In this document: positions 53,910 through 64,000 of the stretch, piece after piece | Layout of the letters: each line of letters opens with the position of its first letter | Numbering within the stretch: the stretch's first letter is position 1 | DNA from: Procambarus clarkii | Lineage: Eukaryota; Arthropoda; Malacostraca; Decapoda; Cambaridae | NCBI RefSeq assembly: GCF_040958095.1 | Contig: NC_091216.1 | Span: forward strand, 5,666,688-5,730,687 | Direction of reading: 5' to 3' | DNA: 64,000 nucleotides | The notes under the pieces: model-generated | Seen by the model: only the letters and a program-made list of their open reading frames with translations | Databases searched by the model: none | Told to the model about the DNA's origin: nothing | Position numbers and translations under genes: made by a program

Positions 53910-55805
53910 TGTTATGACCCCAGGTAGGCTGAAAAACGAGTCTGCCCCTTTTGAGAGTTATTCACCAAACCAGACCCAAGTGAGAGGTCAAAGGAAATGT
54001 AGACATGTGAATATATTAAATACTTGGCTAAGGATAATGAAGAGTTTAAGAGCATTAGCAGAGGATAAATATGTAAATATGGGAGGCGGTCGGCCGAACG
54101 GACAGCACGCTGGACTTGTCATCCTGTGGTCCCGGGTTCGATCCAGGCGCCGGCGAGAAACAATTGGCAGAGTTTCTTTCACCCTATGCCCCTGTTACCT
54201 AGCAGTAAAATAGGTACCTGGGTGTTTGTCAGCTGTCACGGGCTGCTTCCTGGGGGTGGAGGCCTGGTCGAGAACCGGGCCGTGGGGACACTGAAAACCC
54301 CGAAATCATCCTAAGATTACCTTAAGATAACGGTTTTGACATGAGATGTCAAGATTTTGTTGGCAACATAAGCGGCTCACTGCATATGTCTTGACTTCAC
54401 TCGAGCAGCAGAGATCGTGAGAGGAGGTTACTGTGTTTGTGCTCCTGGCAGTAAAGGAGGAATCTCTAATTTTGTGCTCCATCAAGAGGAGGGGACCAGT
54501 CAGGTGTTCGTGTATGAAGCCTGGGGACGACTTAATGCTCGAGACGGGAATAGAAAGCGCCTGGTGAAGCAGCTTTATAGCGATTTTGTAGGCGACCGGT
54601 GATCACCAATGTCGATGACCGGACCTCAGCACGCCCCACATGAGATAAATTCTGAGGTAAGCCTATTTAACCAGTTGTTAGCGATTGCCTGTGATTGATC
54701 GTGTGTCCAGCGCTCATGGCAAGTGTTTATAGGTATATTAGATATATTTTATTAGGGCAGTAGGCTTAAATAAGAGAGTGAAGATGAGGCAACCAGTTGG
54801 AAGAGGTGGCGACACGTCCGTCCTCTCCAAGCGTCAGTGGGTGACTGAGGCAGACGGCCTCGCGAGGCTGCGGCTCAGGGAGGTGGAGCATGGAATCGCC
54901 CGAACTGGGGAGTCCCCCTCGCGACGTGTGAGAGTTAAAAGAGATGTCGAGTGAAGGAGACTTCATTATATGAATACATTTAGTTGTGTTTTAGTAGGAA
55001 AACATTTTTATTGGCATGGCAATAGAAATTGCAGGTTTTTTTTGTAGAAGTTGATGGAACTTCGAGGCCAGAGAAGTTATTGGGTGGAACTTCAGGGCTG
55101 TAGAAGTGAATGCTGAACTCTGTGGAAGAGCAGAGCCCAATAGTGATAGGTGGACCACACTCTGTGAAGAGGAGCAGTGAAGTGAAGTTTCACGTGCTTC
55201 TGAGGGATCAGTGGTAGAGCATCACTGGTGTTTGAGGAGAACTTCATAGTGTAGCAGTCTATTAGCAGGGCTGCAGAAGACCCTTGTTGACAATTCTGGG
55301 AGAACCTAGAGATATACAGGGTAATGAGCCTCTAGATGCAGAGCGGAGGTTCATGGTGACGCCTTAAAATGTATTAGGAGAGTGCTTGAATGTCATTGGC
55401 GTGTAAGACGCAGTGGAAGGTGAGAGATTGACCATTTTATGTTGAGGAATTTTTATGCAGATGTTTCTAGTGTCTCAGCCACAAGCAGAGCTTCATATAC
55501 TTTCAGGACTGATTGTGTAATATTGATGTTTCTAGTGTTACAGCCATAAGTTGTGTTAAAAAATATATATTTCGGTTGATCACGTAGTATTATTACGACG
55601 AGATTTAACCCCACTTGGTGATGGGGTAATGAGTGGTTAGCCAGGGGTTGGGCAACCACTCGAAATTGAAGGCTAGTGAAGCCAAGAGAGGGTATTGGAT
55701 CGCAACCAGGTTGTAGTAGCTTAGAGTATTTTACGTAAATATTCTTATTTCTTTTATGTAGTGTATCTTACATGTTCTTTGTTTATTAAATGAGTATAGT
55801 TAACA
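53910..55805. other. Unassigned region, possible old LTR, containing a SINE
   Basis: Begins TGTTATGACCCCAGG and ends AGTTAACA, so the ends have TG...CA form, but the flanks (TCTCC left, GGTGT right) do not match. Inside are a SINE (54081-54331), a GC-richer block near 54790-54945 and repeated GAACTTC motifs near 55060-55100. A 61-codon ORF at 54417 has no recognisable motif. No protein-coding region can be supported. Confidence 0.3.
54081..54331 (+). mobile_element. tRNA-derived SINE
   Basis: The tRNA-like head has box-A-like TCGGCCGAACGG and box B GGTTCGATCC. The body has CACCCTATGCCCCTGTTACC and GGTACCTGGGTGTT, and the 3' end is CTTAAGATAAC. This head and body are, to my knowledge, common in decapod genomes. 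It is plus-oriented and apparently full length; no clear target duplication seen. Confidence 0.82.
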
Positions 55806-55831
55806 GGTGTTTGCCCTTGTATCTTCTGATA

Positions 55832-56283
55832 AAATCAGAAGATACAACTGACAATTTACTGTAAAACCAGAAAAACGGCCAGCCTACTCATGAGAAACTC
55901 TCCAGACACAATACAGAACGCTTTAAAAGAGACCAACGTCGTCTATGCCTTCAAATGCCCTCTTGGAGACTGTAAGCCTCAAAAAACTCAGTATATAGGC
56001 AAGACAACAACATCTCTTTCCAGGCATTTAACGATGCATAAGCAAGAGGGCTCCATTAAGGAACATATAGTCTCTTCCCACAACCAAACCATCACCAGAG
56101 AAATCTTAGCAAACAACACAGAAATCATCGATAGATACAGCGATAGCAGGCGGCTTGACGTCTGCGAGGCACTACACATCAAGAAGTCAACACCAGCAAT
56201 CAACAGCCAATTAATGCACAACTATATTCTACCCACCTCAAGACTCCGCTCCAATAAAGAAGCATCAAGAAATATGGGCCAAT
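55832..56283 (+). mobile_element. Penelope-like element copy 7, GIY-YIG end
   Basis: Open from 55890 to 56285: MRNSPDTIQNALKETNVVY, QYIGKTTTSLSRHLTMHK, ending NKEASRNMGQ. It lacks the RT. The usual UTR and tail are replaced by a CR1-like 3' signature (AGGCCTTCTGCAGTTACC). At the left edge TATCTTCTGAT / ATCAGAAGATA forms a short inverted repeat with a minus-strand PLE remnant. Confidence 0.85.
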
Positions 56284-56359
56284 AAAAATAGGCCTTCTGC
56301 AGTTACCTACCTTTAATACCTGTTTGTATTAATAATGTTTTAATAATGGTCACGGTACT

Positions 56360-56464
56360 GTGTATTTAGGGGTGATCCTGGACGGCATGGGTTCGAATCC
56401 TGGCCGGGTCAAAGAGTTCTTAGTGATATATGGCTTGCGCGTTCATGCAGCTTTCTCACATTTG

Positions 56465-56467
<3 letters not shown>
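56360..56467 (+). mobile_element. SINE remnant with box B
   Basis: GGGTTCGAATCCTGGCCGGG (box B and acceptor-like stem) followed by TTAGTGATATATGGCTTGCG and CATGCAGCTTTCTCAC. The head upstream of box B is degraded. It ends in (TA)n. Confidence 0.55.

Positions 56468-56522
<55 letters not shown>
56468..56522. repeat. (TA)n microsatellite
   Basis: TA tract between the SINE remnant and foldback copy 7. Confidence 0.95.
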
Positions 56523-56525
<3 letters not shown>

Positions 56526-56911
56526 GTACCTAATAGCCAGAATGCACTTCTCAGCCTACTATGCAAGGCCCAATTTGCCTAATAAGCCAAGTTTTCCTGA
56601 ATTAATATATTTTCTATAATTTTTTTCTTATGAAATGATAAAGCTACCCATTTCATTATGTATGAGGTCAATTTTTTTTAATTGCAGTTAAAATTAATGT
56701 AGATATATGACCGAACCTAACCAACCCTACCTAACCTAACCTAACCTATCTTTATAGGTTAGGTTAGGTTAGGTAGCCGAAAAAGTTAGGTTAGGTTAGG
56801 TTAGGTAGGTTAGGTAGTCGAAAAATAATTAGTTCATGAAAACTTGGCTTATTAGGCAAATTGGGCCTTGCATAGTAGGCTGAGAAGTGCGTTCTGGCTA
56901 CTAGGTACGAC
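56523..56911 (+). mobile_element. TTAGG-core foldback element, copy 7
   Basis: Full length, orientation as copy 1, both inverted ends intact and an almost consensus TTAGG core. Copy 8 follows after only about 24 bases of TA. Confidence 0.87.
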
Positions 56912-56935
56912 ATATATATATATATATATATGTAT

Positions 56936-57283
56936 GTCGTACCTAGTAGCCAGAACGCACTTCTCGGCCTACTATGCAAGGCCCGATTTGCTGAATAAGC
57001 CAAGTTTTCATGAATTAATGTTTTTTCGACTACCTAACCTACCTAACCTAACTTAACCTAACCTATAAAGATAGGTTAGGTAGGGTTGGATAGGTTTGGT
57101 CATATATCTACGTTAATTTTAACTCCAATAAAAAAAATTAACTTCATACATAATGAAATGGGTAGCTTTATCATTTCATAAGAAAAAAATTAGACAAAAT
57201 ATATTAAATCAGGAAAACTTGGCTTATTAGGCAAATCGGGCCTTGCATAGTAGGCTGAGAAATGCGTTCTGGCTACTAGGTAC

Positions 57284-57286
<3 letters not shown>
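56936..57286 (-). mobile_element. TTAGG-core foldback element, copy 8, internal deletion
   Basis: Opposite orientation. About 40 bases shorter (351 bp) because part of the TTAGG core, including one facing block, is missing near 57050-57085. Ends intact. Confidence 0.85.

Positions 57287-57338
<52 letters not shown>
57287..57338. repeat. (TA)n microsatellite
   Basis: TA tract between foldback copies 8 and 9. Confidence 0.95.
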
Positions 57339-57341
<3 letters not shown>

Positions 57342-57722
57342 GTACCTAGTAGCCAGAACTCACTTCTCAGCCTACTATGCAAGGCCCGATTTGCCTAATA
57401 AGCCAAGTTTTCATGAATTAATTGTTTTTCGACTACCTAACCTACCTAACCTAACCTAACCTAACTTTTTCGGCTACTTAACCCAACCTAACCTATAGAG
57501 ATAGGTTAGGTTAGGTTAGGTAGGGTTGGTTAGGTTCGGTCATATATCTACGTTAATTTTATCTCAATGAACAAAAATTGACCTCATACATTATGAAATG
57601 GGTAGCTTTATCATTTCATAAGAAAAATTTAGAGAAAATATATTAATTCAGGAAAACTTGGCTTGTTAGGCAAATCGGGCCATGCATAGTAGGCTGAGAA
57701 GTGAGTTCTGGCTACTAGGTAC

Positions 57723-57725
<3 letters not shown>
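57339..57725 (-). mobile_element. TTAGG-core foldback element, copy 9
   Basis: Opposite orientation, 387 bp, intact ends. The core includes CTTAACCCAACC, a small departure from TTAGG units. Confidence 0.86.

Positions 57726-57781
<56 letters not shown>
57726..57781. repeat. (TA)n microsatellite
   Basis: TA tract running directly into the reversed end of the first SINE unit. Confidence 0.95.
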
Positions 57782-57784
<3 letters not shown>

Positions 57785-58299
57785 AACAAGCCTGAATGGT
57801 CCCCAGGACATATGCAACTGAAAACTCACACCCCAGAAGTGACTCGAACCCATACTCCCAGAAGCAACGCAACTGGTATGTACAAGACGCCTTAATCCAC
57901 TTGACCATCACGACCGGACATAATGAGGTGATAGCCGAGGCTATTTGAACCACCCCACCGCCGGCACTCGGATAGTTATCTTGGGCATAGCATTTTACCA
58001 AATCACCTCATTCTTTGGGGCACACGTGAGGAACACAAATGCGAACAAGCCTGAATGGTCCCCAGGACATATGCAACTGAAAACTCACACCCCAGAAGTG
58101 ACTCGAACCCATACTCCCAGAAGCAACGCAACTGGTATGTACAAGACGCCTTAATCCACTTGACCATCACGACCGGACATAATGAGGTGATAGCCGAGGC
58201 TATTTGAACCAGCCCACCGCCGGCACTCGGATAGTTATCTTGGGCATAGCATTTTACCAAATCACCTCATTCTTTGGGGCACACGTGAGGAACACAAAT
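57782..58299 (-). mobile_element. Two tandem minus-strand tRNA-like SINE units
   Basis: Two 259-bp units (57782-58040, 58041-58299), identical by eye except for one or two bases. On the minus strand each has box A TGGTCAAGTGG, a long variable-arm-like spacer and box B GGTTCGAGTCAC, resembling a type II (Leu/Ser-like) tRNA head. Then comes a body ending CAGGCTTGTTCGC. Confidence 0.82.
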
Positions 58300-58973
58300 T
58301 CCAGTTGCGTTGCTTCTGGGAGTATGGGTTCGAGTCACTTCTGGGGTGTGAGTTTTCAGTTGCATATGTCCTGGGGACCATTCAGGCTTGTTCGCACCAG
58401 TTGCGTTGCTTCTGGGAGTATGGGTTCGAGTCACTTCTGGGGTGTGAGTTTTCAGTTGCATATGTCCTGGGGACCATTCAGGCTTGTTCGCATTTGTGTT
58501 CCTCACGTGTGCCCCAAAGAATGAGGTGATTTGGTAAAATGCTATGCCCAAGATAACTATCCGAGTGCCGGCGGTGGGGTGGTTCAAATAGCCTCGGCTA
58601 TCACCTCATTATGTCCGGTCGTGATGGTCAAGTGGATTAAGGCGTCTTGTACATACCAGTTGCGTTGCTTCTGGGAGTATGGGTTCGAGTCACTTCTGGG
58701 GTGTGAGTTTTCAGTTGCATATGTCCTGGGGACCATTCAGGCTTGTTCGCATTTGTGTTCCTCACGTGTGCCCCAAAGAATGAGGTGATTTGGTAAAATG
58801 CTATGCCCAAGATAACTATCCGAGTGCCGGCGGTGGGGTGGTTCAAATAGCCTCGGCTATCACCTCATTATGTCCGGTCGTGATGGTCAAGTGGATTAAG
58901 GCGTCTTGTACATACCAGTTGCGTTGCTTCTGGGAGTATGGGTTCGAGTCACTTCTGGGGTGTGAGTTTTCAG

Positions 58974-58975
<2 letters not shown>
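58300..58975 (+). mobile_element. Plus-strand tRNA-like SINE units forming the other palindrome arm
   Basis: A 96-base partial unit (58300-58395), then tandem 259-bp-period units, the last ending GTGAGTTTTCAGTT at 58975, where (TA)n begins. With 57782-58299 they form an inverted repeat more than 500 bases per arm, near-identical, centred close to 58300-58490. Confidence 0.82.

Positions 58976-59046
<71 letters not shown>
58976..59046. repeat. (TA)n microsatellite
   Basis: About 70 bases of TA replacing the end of the last SINE unit. Confidence 0.96.
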
Positions 59047-59049
<3 letters not shown>

Positions 59050-59279
59050 GGGGTACCACCTCTGGTGCAATTATAGGGACCCACAGCCTCAGAGAAGGGA
59101 ACACTGAGCATTCAGGGAAAAACTGGCCATTTAACTCTTAATGCGTAAGAGTGTTCGCTTCTCCTACCACCCCCCTCTTTTTTATGGTGTACACTTTATT
59201 ATGCAAGGTTATACAGTTACATATCTGATTTTATACAACAAATTAACATTAAGAGGATACAAAAAAAAGTTCGCTTCCT

Positions 59280-60900
59280 AGAGGCTGTAGATTTCCTCAA
59301 ACTCCTCCGACGCCGGGCAGGAACCGAGGATGCAGCGAGCATTCCCCCTCTGGATCGCGACACTGAGGCACTGAAAGAGAAAACTTGCTGCTCTAGGGTC
59401 TCTTGTGGTGTCAATGAGCTTGGAACCAAGATCCTTAAGAAACCTTCTTGCACTCTCTCCCCATGGGCCTAGGGTCTCAGACCCTATTGGAACAAAGTTG
59501 TACCGATGATCTAATTACCTGTACTTGGCTGACTTGTCTCTTTCTCTGCGTGTCGCTGCGGCTCCTGCTGTACCGACAGAGAGGTTGATGTATGTGGTTG
59601 CCAGGGTGGATACACAAGTATAGTCCCATGCCAACTGTCTGCCACCCTTCCACGGTCGCAGTGTGATTCCGTCTGGTCGGCCGGCAAATCTACCAGTCAC
59701 GGTTCAGTAGGTTGTGGGGCTCTCTCTCCGCTGGACACTGAGCAGAGGCAAGGCTTCTTTTAATGATGTCATTGACTTCGTCGTGTCTAGTGTGCCAACC
59801 ACCAGATTTTCCACAGTGCAGGCCATGCAATCCATATTCGTCAGCATCTGCCTCGCCGCAAATACACCTGTGAACAGTGTGGATAGGGGCAGCAAGACGG
59901 AGAGCGACTGCAATACGGAGCTCCTGCGGATCAAGACGTGTGCCTGTCGCAGACATAGGGACTGCCAAAAGGAAGTCCCCTACATGGGGAGCCTGCACAG
60001 CTGTGAGGAGTGCACGATCACTGGGGGTTGTTGCTGCCTCCAGCAAAGCTGTGGCTTCTTTATCTACAATGGGGCTGTCCCAACTAGATTGTTTCTTGGC
60101 TTCTAGCATGACTGGTCTGAGTTCTGGGTCTGCCATGGCACCCCATTTCGTGTCGCATTCCATGTAGTGGGGGTCCTGTATCCCCGCTACATCACTCAGT
60201 GTGTCAGGTAGAATTTCCTTAACCAGGTCATCTGATGCTGAGGAGGAAGAAAGGAAGGCTCGGACAGCAATTTGGGTGGCGGTGCGGACACCCAAGCAAC
60301 CGAGCCTAACAGGAAGAGTGGCTTGTTTCCACTGGCATTCGTTGAGGGAGAGGTTAACAACTTTTTCCAGCATGGTCTTCAGTAAGAGGTCATACTCTTC
60401 AAGCTTTCGTCTGTCGTAAGATGGGGCGCACCTCAGAAAGTAGGTTAACCTCGCAAGGGATAGGCATTTGGTAAGGAGATAAAAAGCATAGTGGGCATCG
60501 ATGTCACCTATTCTGTCTTCCATCCTCCTAAGGTCTGCGATTTTCTTGTCAAGGATCTCCTCACTGGCGTTAGACCCAAGGGGGGGCTCCAAGGAGGGTG
60601 CTGTTCTCGGCCCTAATGACATGGGCTCCAGGCAAGGCAGACCTTATTCTAGCTACGATGTCTGGGTTGGAAGAGACTACTTCACACTTGGAAGGGTTCA
60701 GGAAGAGACCCAGGCTTACTTCTTGCTCCCTTATTTTCCTGATATCTGCCAAGAGGTGGTCTACGGTGCCAGCTATAGTGCCATCATCCAAAAACCAGAT
60801 GTTGAACTCGCTGGACAAGCTTTCGGTGATTTCTTTTAAGACTAAGCAGAAAAGAAGGGGAGCAAGAGGATTACCTTGCTGAACACCTTCACATTATCTG
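59280..60900 (-). pseudogene. LINE with restriction-like endonuclease (R2/NeSL-type), 3' part
   Basis: Minus strand from the RT palm to the C-terminus. [19 protein letters not shown] (60880) and IWFLDDGTIAGT (FLDD in place of YxDD, near 60800), then LGLFLNPSKCEVV. A long linker follows, then CICGEADADEYGLHGLHC with TRHDEV, a CCHC-like motif, and RPDGITLRPWKGGRQLAWDY (59690-59630). That is a PD...D pattern with 15 residues between, as in the restriction-like endonuclease of R2-group elements. The C-terminus is FVPIGSETLGPWG to EEIYSL. Breaks: a frameshift in a C run near 60600, a frameshift near 59695 and a TAA near 59515. It is truncated at the 5' side by (TA)n. Family naming is an inference. 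Confidence 0.72.
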
Positions 60901-60906
<6 letters not shown>

Positions 60907-60994
<88 letters not shown>

Positions 60995-61006
60995 ATATTA
61001 TATATA

Positions 61007-61073
<67 letters not shown>
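60907..61073. repeat. (TA)n microsatellite
   Basis: About 167 bases of TA with several TTA interruptions, the longest TA tract in the window. It separates the truncated LINE from the hairpin SINE. Confidence 0.97.
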
Positions 61074-61074
<1 letters not shown>

Positions 61075-61261
61075 GCGAACAAGCCTGAATGGTCCCCAGG
61101 ACAATATGCAACTGAAAACTCACACCCCAGAAGTGACTCGAATTTTGATTAAGGCATCTAAGGCGATTAAGGCGAATTTTGGATTAAGGCGTCTTGTACA
61201 TACCAGTTGCGTGGCTCCTGGGAGTATGGGTTCGAGTCACTTCTGGGGTGTGAGTTTTCAG

Positions 61262-61264
<3 letters not shown>
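61074..61264. mobile_element. Hairpin SINE: inverted partial copies
   Basis: Left: reversed SINE body (GCGAACAAGCCTGAATGGTC to GAAGTGACTCGA). Right: plus-strand tRNA-like part (CAGTTGCGTGGCTCCTGGGA to GTTTTCAGTT). Between them are about 60 bases of jumbled AAGGCGTC/ATTAAGGCG pieces. Both outer ends run into (TA)n at the same positions as in the 57.8-59.0 kb cluster. Confidence 0.75.

Positions 61265-61318
<54 letters not shown>
61265..61318. repeat. (TA)n microsatellite
   Basis: TA tract between the hairpin SINE and a decayed LINE fragment. Confidence 0.95.
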
Positions 61319-61320
<2 letters not shown>

Positions 61321-61324
61321 CCAC

Positions 61325-61590
61325 ATCCTAGTCTAATCTATCAATGTGATATAATGTTAATCCCTTTATTCGAGGTTCAATTTCTGTTAGTGCAATAATA
61401 TTAAATGTTTCTGTCCAGACACACTTAAACTGTGCATTTAAATTATATATTCTTTTTCTAGAGCTCCTAGGAATGTTCTTATTTTGAGGCCAGTCTCCAT
61501 CTGCGTTACCCTGCCAGCACATGCTTATTGCTTTCTTTCCTCAAATATATTTTCTTACTACTGTTAACTATCAGTTTAAGCCTAATCAAC
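61325..61590 (-). pseudogene. Old CR1-like LINE endonuclease start
   Basis: Minus strand: RKRIYNLNAQFKCVWTETFN, IIALTEIEP, LTLYHIDRLD. These align with the ORF2 start of the 11-14 kb copy (RNKINELNALVCTEKIDIIA, ALTETW, LFHTDR). Upstream bases (AACTATCAGTTTAAGCC, 61566) match its 5' flank. The catalytic Glu remains but Trp is lost. Confidence 0.65.
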
Positions 61591-62012
61591 TCCTCTCCCT
61601 ACCAGAGTCCTCCAGTCTTCCAAACTAATGTGATGGCTGTCATGATCCTGTGTATTAGTGCCGTACACTCCTCACTCTTCCTATTTCATTTCCTTCGACA
61701 CCAATTCCAATAACGGGGTTCCCCATTCCATCAGTTCCGCTCACCATATAACACCAGAATGTCCAGCAGTACGAGAGCCAGTGCAGACGAGACCATATTC
61801 TGCCAGGCTCCACCCTAATATTACCTCACGCTGCCACTCTCGTAACTCTCTTGTCTTACCTCTCGTGAAAATAATTTTGTTACATTTTTCTTCCAAAATC
61901 CTTAATCACTCTCAACGTTTTCTGCTGAACAAAGTTTTCCCAAAACTTTCATACTCTCATCAAACTTCCTACAAAGTGCTGCATTTTTGTCTCGTTACTG
62001 TTCTTGACACCA
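61591..62012. other. No gene recognised
   Basis: The plus-strand frame through here (from 61658) continues into minisatellite and shows no domain. Nothing supportable. Confidence 0.5.
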
Positions 62013-62605
62013 CGCCTCACCTGGCGCCAGCTGTCTCTTCTACCATGTTGTGCAGCACCAGACACCTCAACGCCTCACCTGGCGCCAGCTATCTCTTCTA
62101 CCATGTTGTGCAGCACCAGACACCTCCACGCCTCACCTGGCGCCAGCTATCTCTTCTACCATGTTGTGCAGCACCAGACACCTCCACGCCTCACCTGGCG
62201 CCAGCTGTCTCTTCTACCACGTTGTGCAGCACCAGACACCTCAACGCCTCACCTGGCGCCAGCTATCTCTTCTACCATGTTGTGCAGCACCAGACACCTC
62301 CACGCCTCACCTGGCGCCAGCTGTCTCTTCTACCACGTTGTGCAGCACCAGACACCTCAACGCCTCACCTGGCGCCAGCTATCTCTTCTACCATGTTGTG
62401 CAGCACCAGACACCTCCACGCCTCACCTGGCGCCAGCTATCTCTTCTACCATGTTGTGCAGCACCAGACACCTCCACGCCTCACCTGGCGCCAGCTGTCT
62501 CTTCTACCACGTTGTGCAGCACCAGACATCTCAACGCCTCACCTGGCGCCAGCTGTCTCTTCTACCATGTTGTGCAGCACCAGACACCTCAACGCCTCAC
62601 CGGTA
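62013..62605. repeat. 58-bp minisatellite
   Basis: About ten copies of a 58-bp unit (CGCCTCACCTGGCGCCAGCT plus a TCTCTTCTACCATGTTGTGC part and CAGACACCTC). Two two-state positions, CTGTCTC/CTATCTC and ACCATG/ACCACG, alternate in blocks, indicating duplication of multi-unit blocks. Confidence 0.95.
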
Positions 62606-62609
62606 GCTA

Positions 62610-63130
62610 GGAGCTACCCTCTGTGTCTCGCTGCTGGGAGCTGCCCTCTGCGTCTCGCTGCTGGGAGCTGCGCTCTGTGTCTCGCTGCTGGGAGCTGCCC
62701 TCTGTGTCTCGCTGCTGGGAGCTGCGCTCTGTGTCTCGCTGCTGGGAGCTGCCCTCTGTGTCTCGCTGCTGGGAGCTGCCCTCTGTGTCTCGCTGCTGGG
62801 AGCTGCCCTCTGTGTCTCGCTGCTGGGAGCTGCCCTGTGTCTCGCTGCTGGGAGCTGCCTTCTGTGTCTCGCTGCTGGGAGCTGCCCTCTGTGTCTCGCT
62901 GCTGGGAGCTGCCCTCTGTGTCTCGCTGCTGGGAGCTGCCCTCTGTGTCTCGCTGCTGGGAGCTGCTCTCTGTGTCTCGCTGCTGGGAGCTGCTCTCTGT
63001 GTCTCGCTGCTGGGAGCTGCCCTGTGTCTCGCTGCTGGGAGTTGCCCTCTGTGTCTCGCTGCTGGGAGCTGCCCTCTGTGTCTCGCTGCTGGGAGCTGCC
63101 CTCTGTGTCTCGCTGCTTGGAGTTGCCCTC
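62610..63130. repeat. 27-bp minisatellite
   Basis: About nineteen copies of CTCTGTGTCTCGCTGCTGGG plus AGCTGCC, with two units short by 2 bases (near 62835 and 63020). These shift the open frame between LCLAAGSCP, VSRCWELPS and CVSLLGAAL peptides. No gene called. Confidence 0.95.
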
Positions 63131-63430
63131 CCAGGAAACAATTTTAGGTTGCCACAACGTATCTGGAAAGTGTTGGAAAGTAGGGGCAACGTTTGTTTTC
63201 ACGCATTAGATGCGTAAATTTGTGTGGATGTAAATAAGTTTCTAAAACGTATTGCACGAAACGTTGGCTAAAAAAAATTGAAACCTTGTGGCAACCTTAA
63301 ATGTTTCATGAACGTAGTTTTTTATTGCTGTCATTTATATAAATGTAGAAAAATAAAAGTATATTTCTACATTTAATAAAAAGAAACAAGATCATAATAA
63401 AGGTTAATTCATCATTTTTATTCATTTTTT
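63131..63430. other. No gene recognised; AT-rich
   Basis: AT-rich spacer between two tandem repeats, without a supportable ORF. Confidence 0.5.
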
Positions 63431-64000
63431 TAGGAAGAGGTCGAGGAGGAAGGAGGAGGAGATCAAGGAGGAAGGAGGAGGAGGTCAAGGCAGAGGAGGA
63501 AGGAGGATGAGGTAGAGGAGGAAGTTAAAGAGGACGTTGAGGATGAGGAGAGCGAGGAGGAAGGAGGAGGAGTAGGGCGAGGAGGAAGGAGGGCGAGGAG
63601 TAGGGCGAGGAGGAAGGAGGGCGAGGAGGAAGGAGGGCGAGGAGTAGGGCGAGGAGGAAGGAGGGCGAGGAGGAAGGAGGGCGAGAAAGGAGGGCGAGAA
63701 AGGAGGGGGAAAGAGGAGGGCGAGAAAGGAGGGGGAAAGAGGAGGGCGAGAAGGAAGGAGGAGCAGGGCGAAGAGGAAGGGGGTGGAGGAGAGCAACAAG
63801 GAAAAAGGAGGGGAAGGAGGAAGGAGGAGGAGGTAGAAGAAGGGCAAGAAGGAAGAGGAGGGTGAGTAGGAAGGAGGAGGAAGGCGAGAAGGAAGGAGGA
63901 GGGAGAAGGGCGAGGAGGAGGGAGGAGGAAGGCGAGAAGGAAGGAGGAGGGAGGAGGGCGAGGAGGAGAGCGAGGAGGAAGGAGGAGGACGAGGTGGAAG
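63431..64000. repeat. Purine-rich (GGA/GGAGGAAGG) repeat, runs off the window
   Basis: Almost pure purine on the plus strand, in irregular units such as GAGGAGGAAGGAGGGCGAG. Polypurine tracts of this length can form triplex or G-rich structures. Open frames are low-complexity. Confidence 0.92.

Noticed and set aside
58615..58720. Functional tRNA-Leu/Ser gene in the 259-bp unit
   Set aside because: Repeated identically in both orientations as part of a SINE-like unit, and the acceptor stem is not evident.
61658..63217. 519-codon plus-strand ORF
   Set aside because: It spans two different minisatellites (58 and 27 bp), and its frame identity changes with 2-bp unit deletions. No domain.

Overview
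The window looks like a repeat-dominated stretch of an arthropod nuclear genome, most likely a decapod crustacean. That assignment is an inference. It rests on Penelope-like elements (PLEs) with a GIY-YIG domain, CR1-like LINEs, tRNA-derived SINEs of a kind I associate with decapods, internal TTAGG-type motifs (the arthropod telomere unit), very long (TA)n tracts and abundant minisatellites. I see no complete host gene, no rRNA or tRNA gene, and nothing bacterial. Almost every open frame comes from a mobile element or a tandem array.

Layout. 0-2 kb: two PLE pieces joined head to head. 3.3-6.9 kb: a decayed LTR element with a 5' LTR and a gag-protease pseudogene. 7.8-7.9 kb: the best host-gene candidate, a signal-peptide-like first exon on the minus strand ending in a consensus splice donor. 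8.2-9.1 kb: a solo LTR inserted in a 44-bp minisatellite. 10.3-18.7 kb: a mosaic of at least six CR1-like LINE pieces in alternating orientation, one with an open 989-codon endonuclease/reverse-transcriptase ORF. 19.07-24.72 kb: a complete, recent LTR element (near-identical LTRs, 5-bp target duplication) that carries Gag and protease but no reverse transcriptase or integrase. 24.7-27.4 kb: LINE relics, one with RNase H, and a SINE. 28-30.5 kb: a 23-bp minisatellite split by a solo LTR. 30.5-32.6 kb: a second LINE family, fused in frame at its 5' side to a PLE N-terminus. 32.6-38.2 kb: PLE copies in both orientations around (TA)n, including the longest open PLE ORF. 38.2-39.2 kb: a LINE ORF1-like fragment running in frame into a PLE tail. 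39.2-45.3 kb: four minisatellites (29, 11, 21 and 35 bp). 45.4-46.8 kb: a decayed hAT-like transposase visible only by piecing frames together. 47.5-48.4 kb: a GC-rich patch, a SINE and a LINE relic. 48.4-52.0 and 56.5-57.7 kb: nine copies of a foldback element with inverted ends and a TTAGG-like core, each bounded by (TA)n, with another PLE. 52.1-53.5 kb: a Helitron-like foldback. 53.9-56.5 kb: unassigned sequence, SINEs and a PLE end. 57.8-59.0 and 61.1-61.3 kb: palindromic SINE clusters. 59.3-60.9 kb: a LINE of the restriction-like-endonuclease type. 62.0-64.0 kb: three further tandem repeats.

The most unusual signals are these: the pol-less gag-protease-membrane LTR lineage, seen in two diverged copies; the PLE/LINE chimeras, both coding and in the 3' UTR; the TTAGG-bearing foldback family tied to (TA)n; and the hidden hAT relic. 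Boundaries are read by eye, so most non-LTR and foldback limits are good to roughly 5-20 bp.
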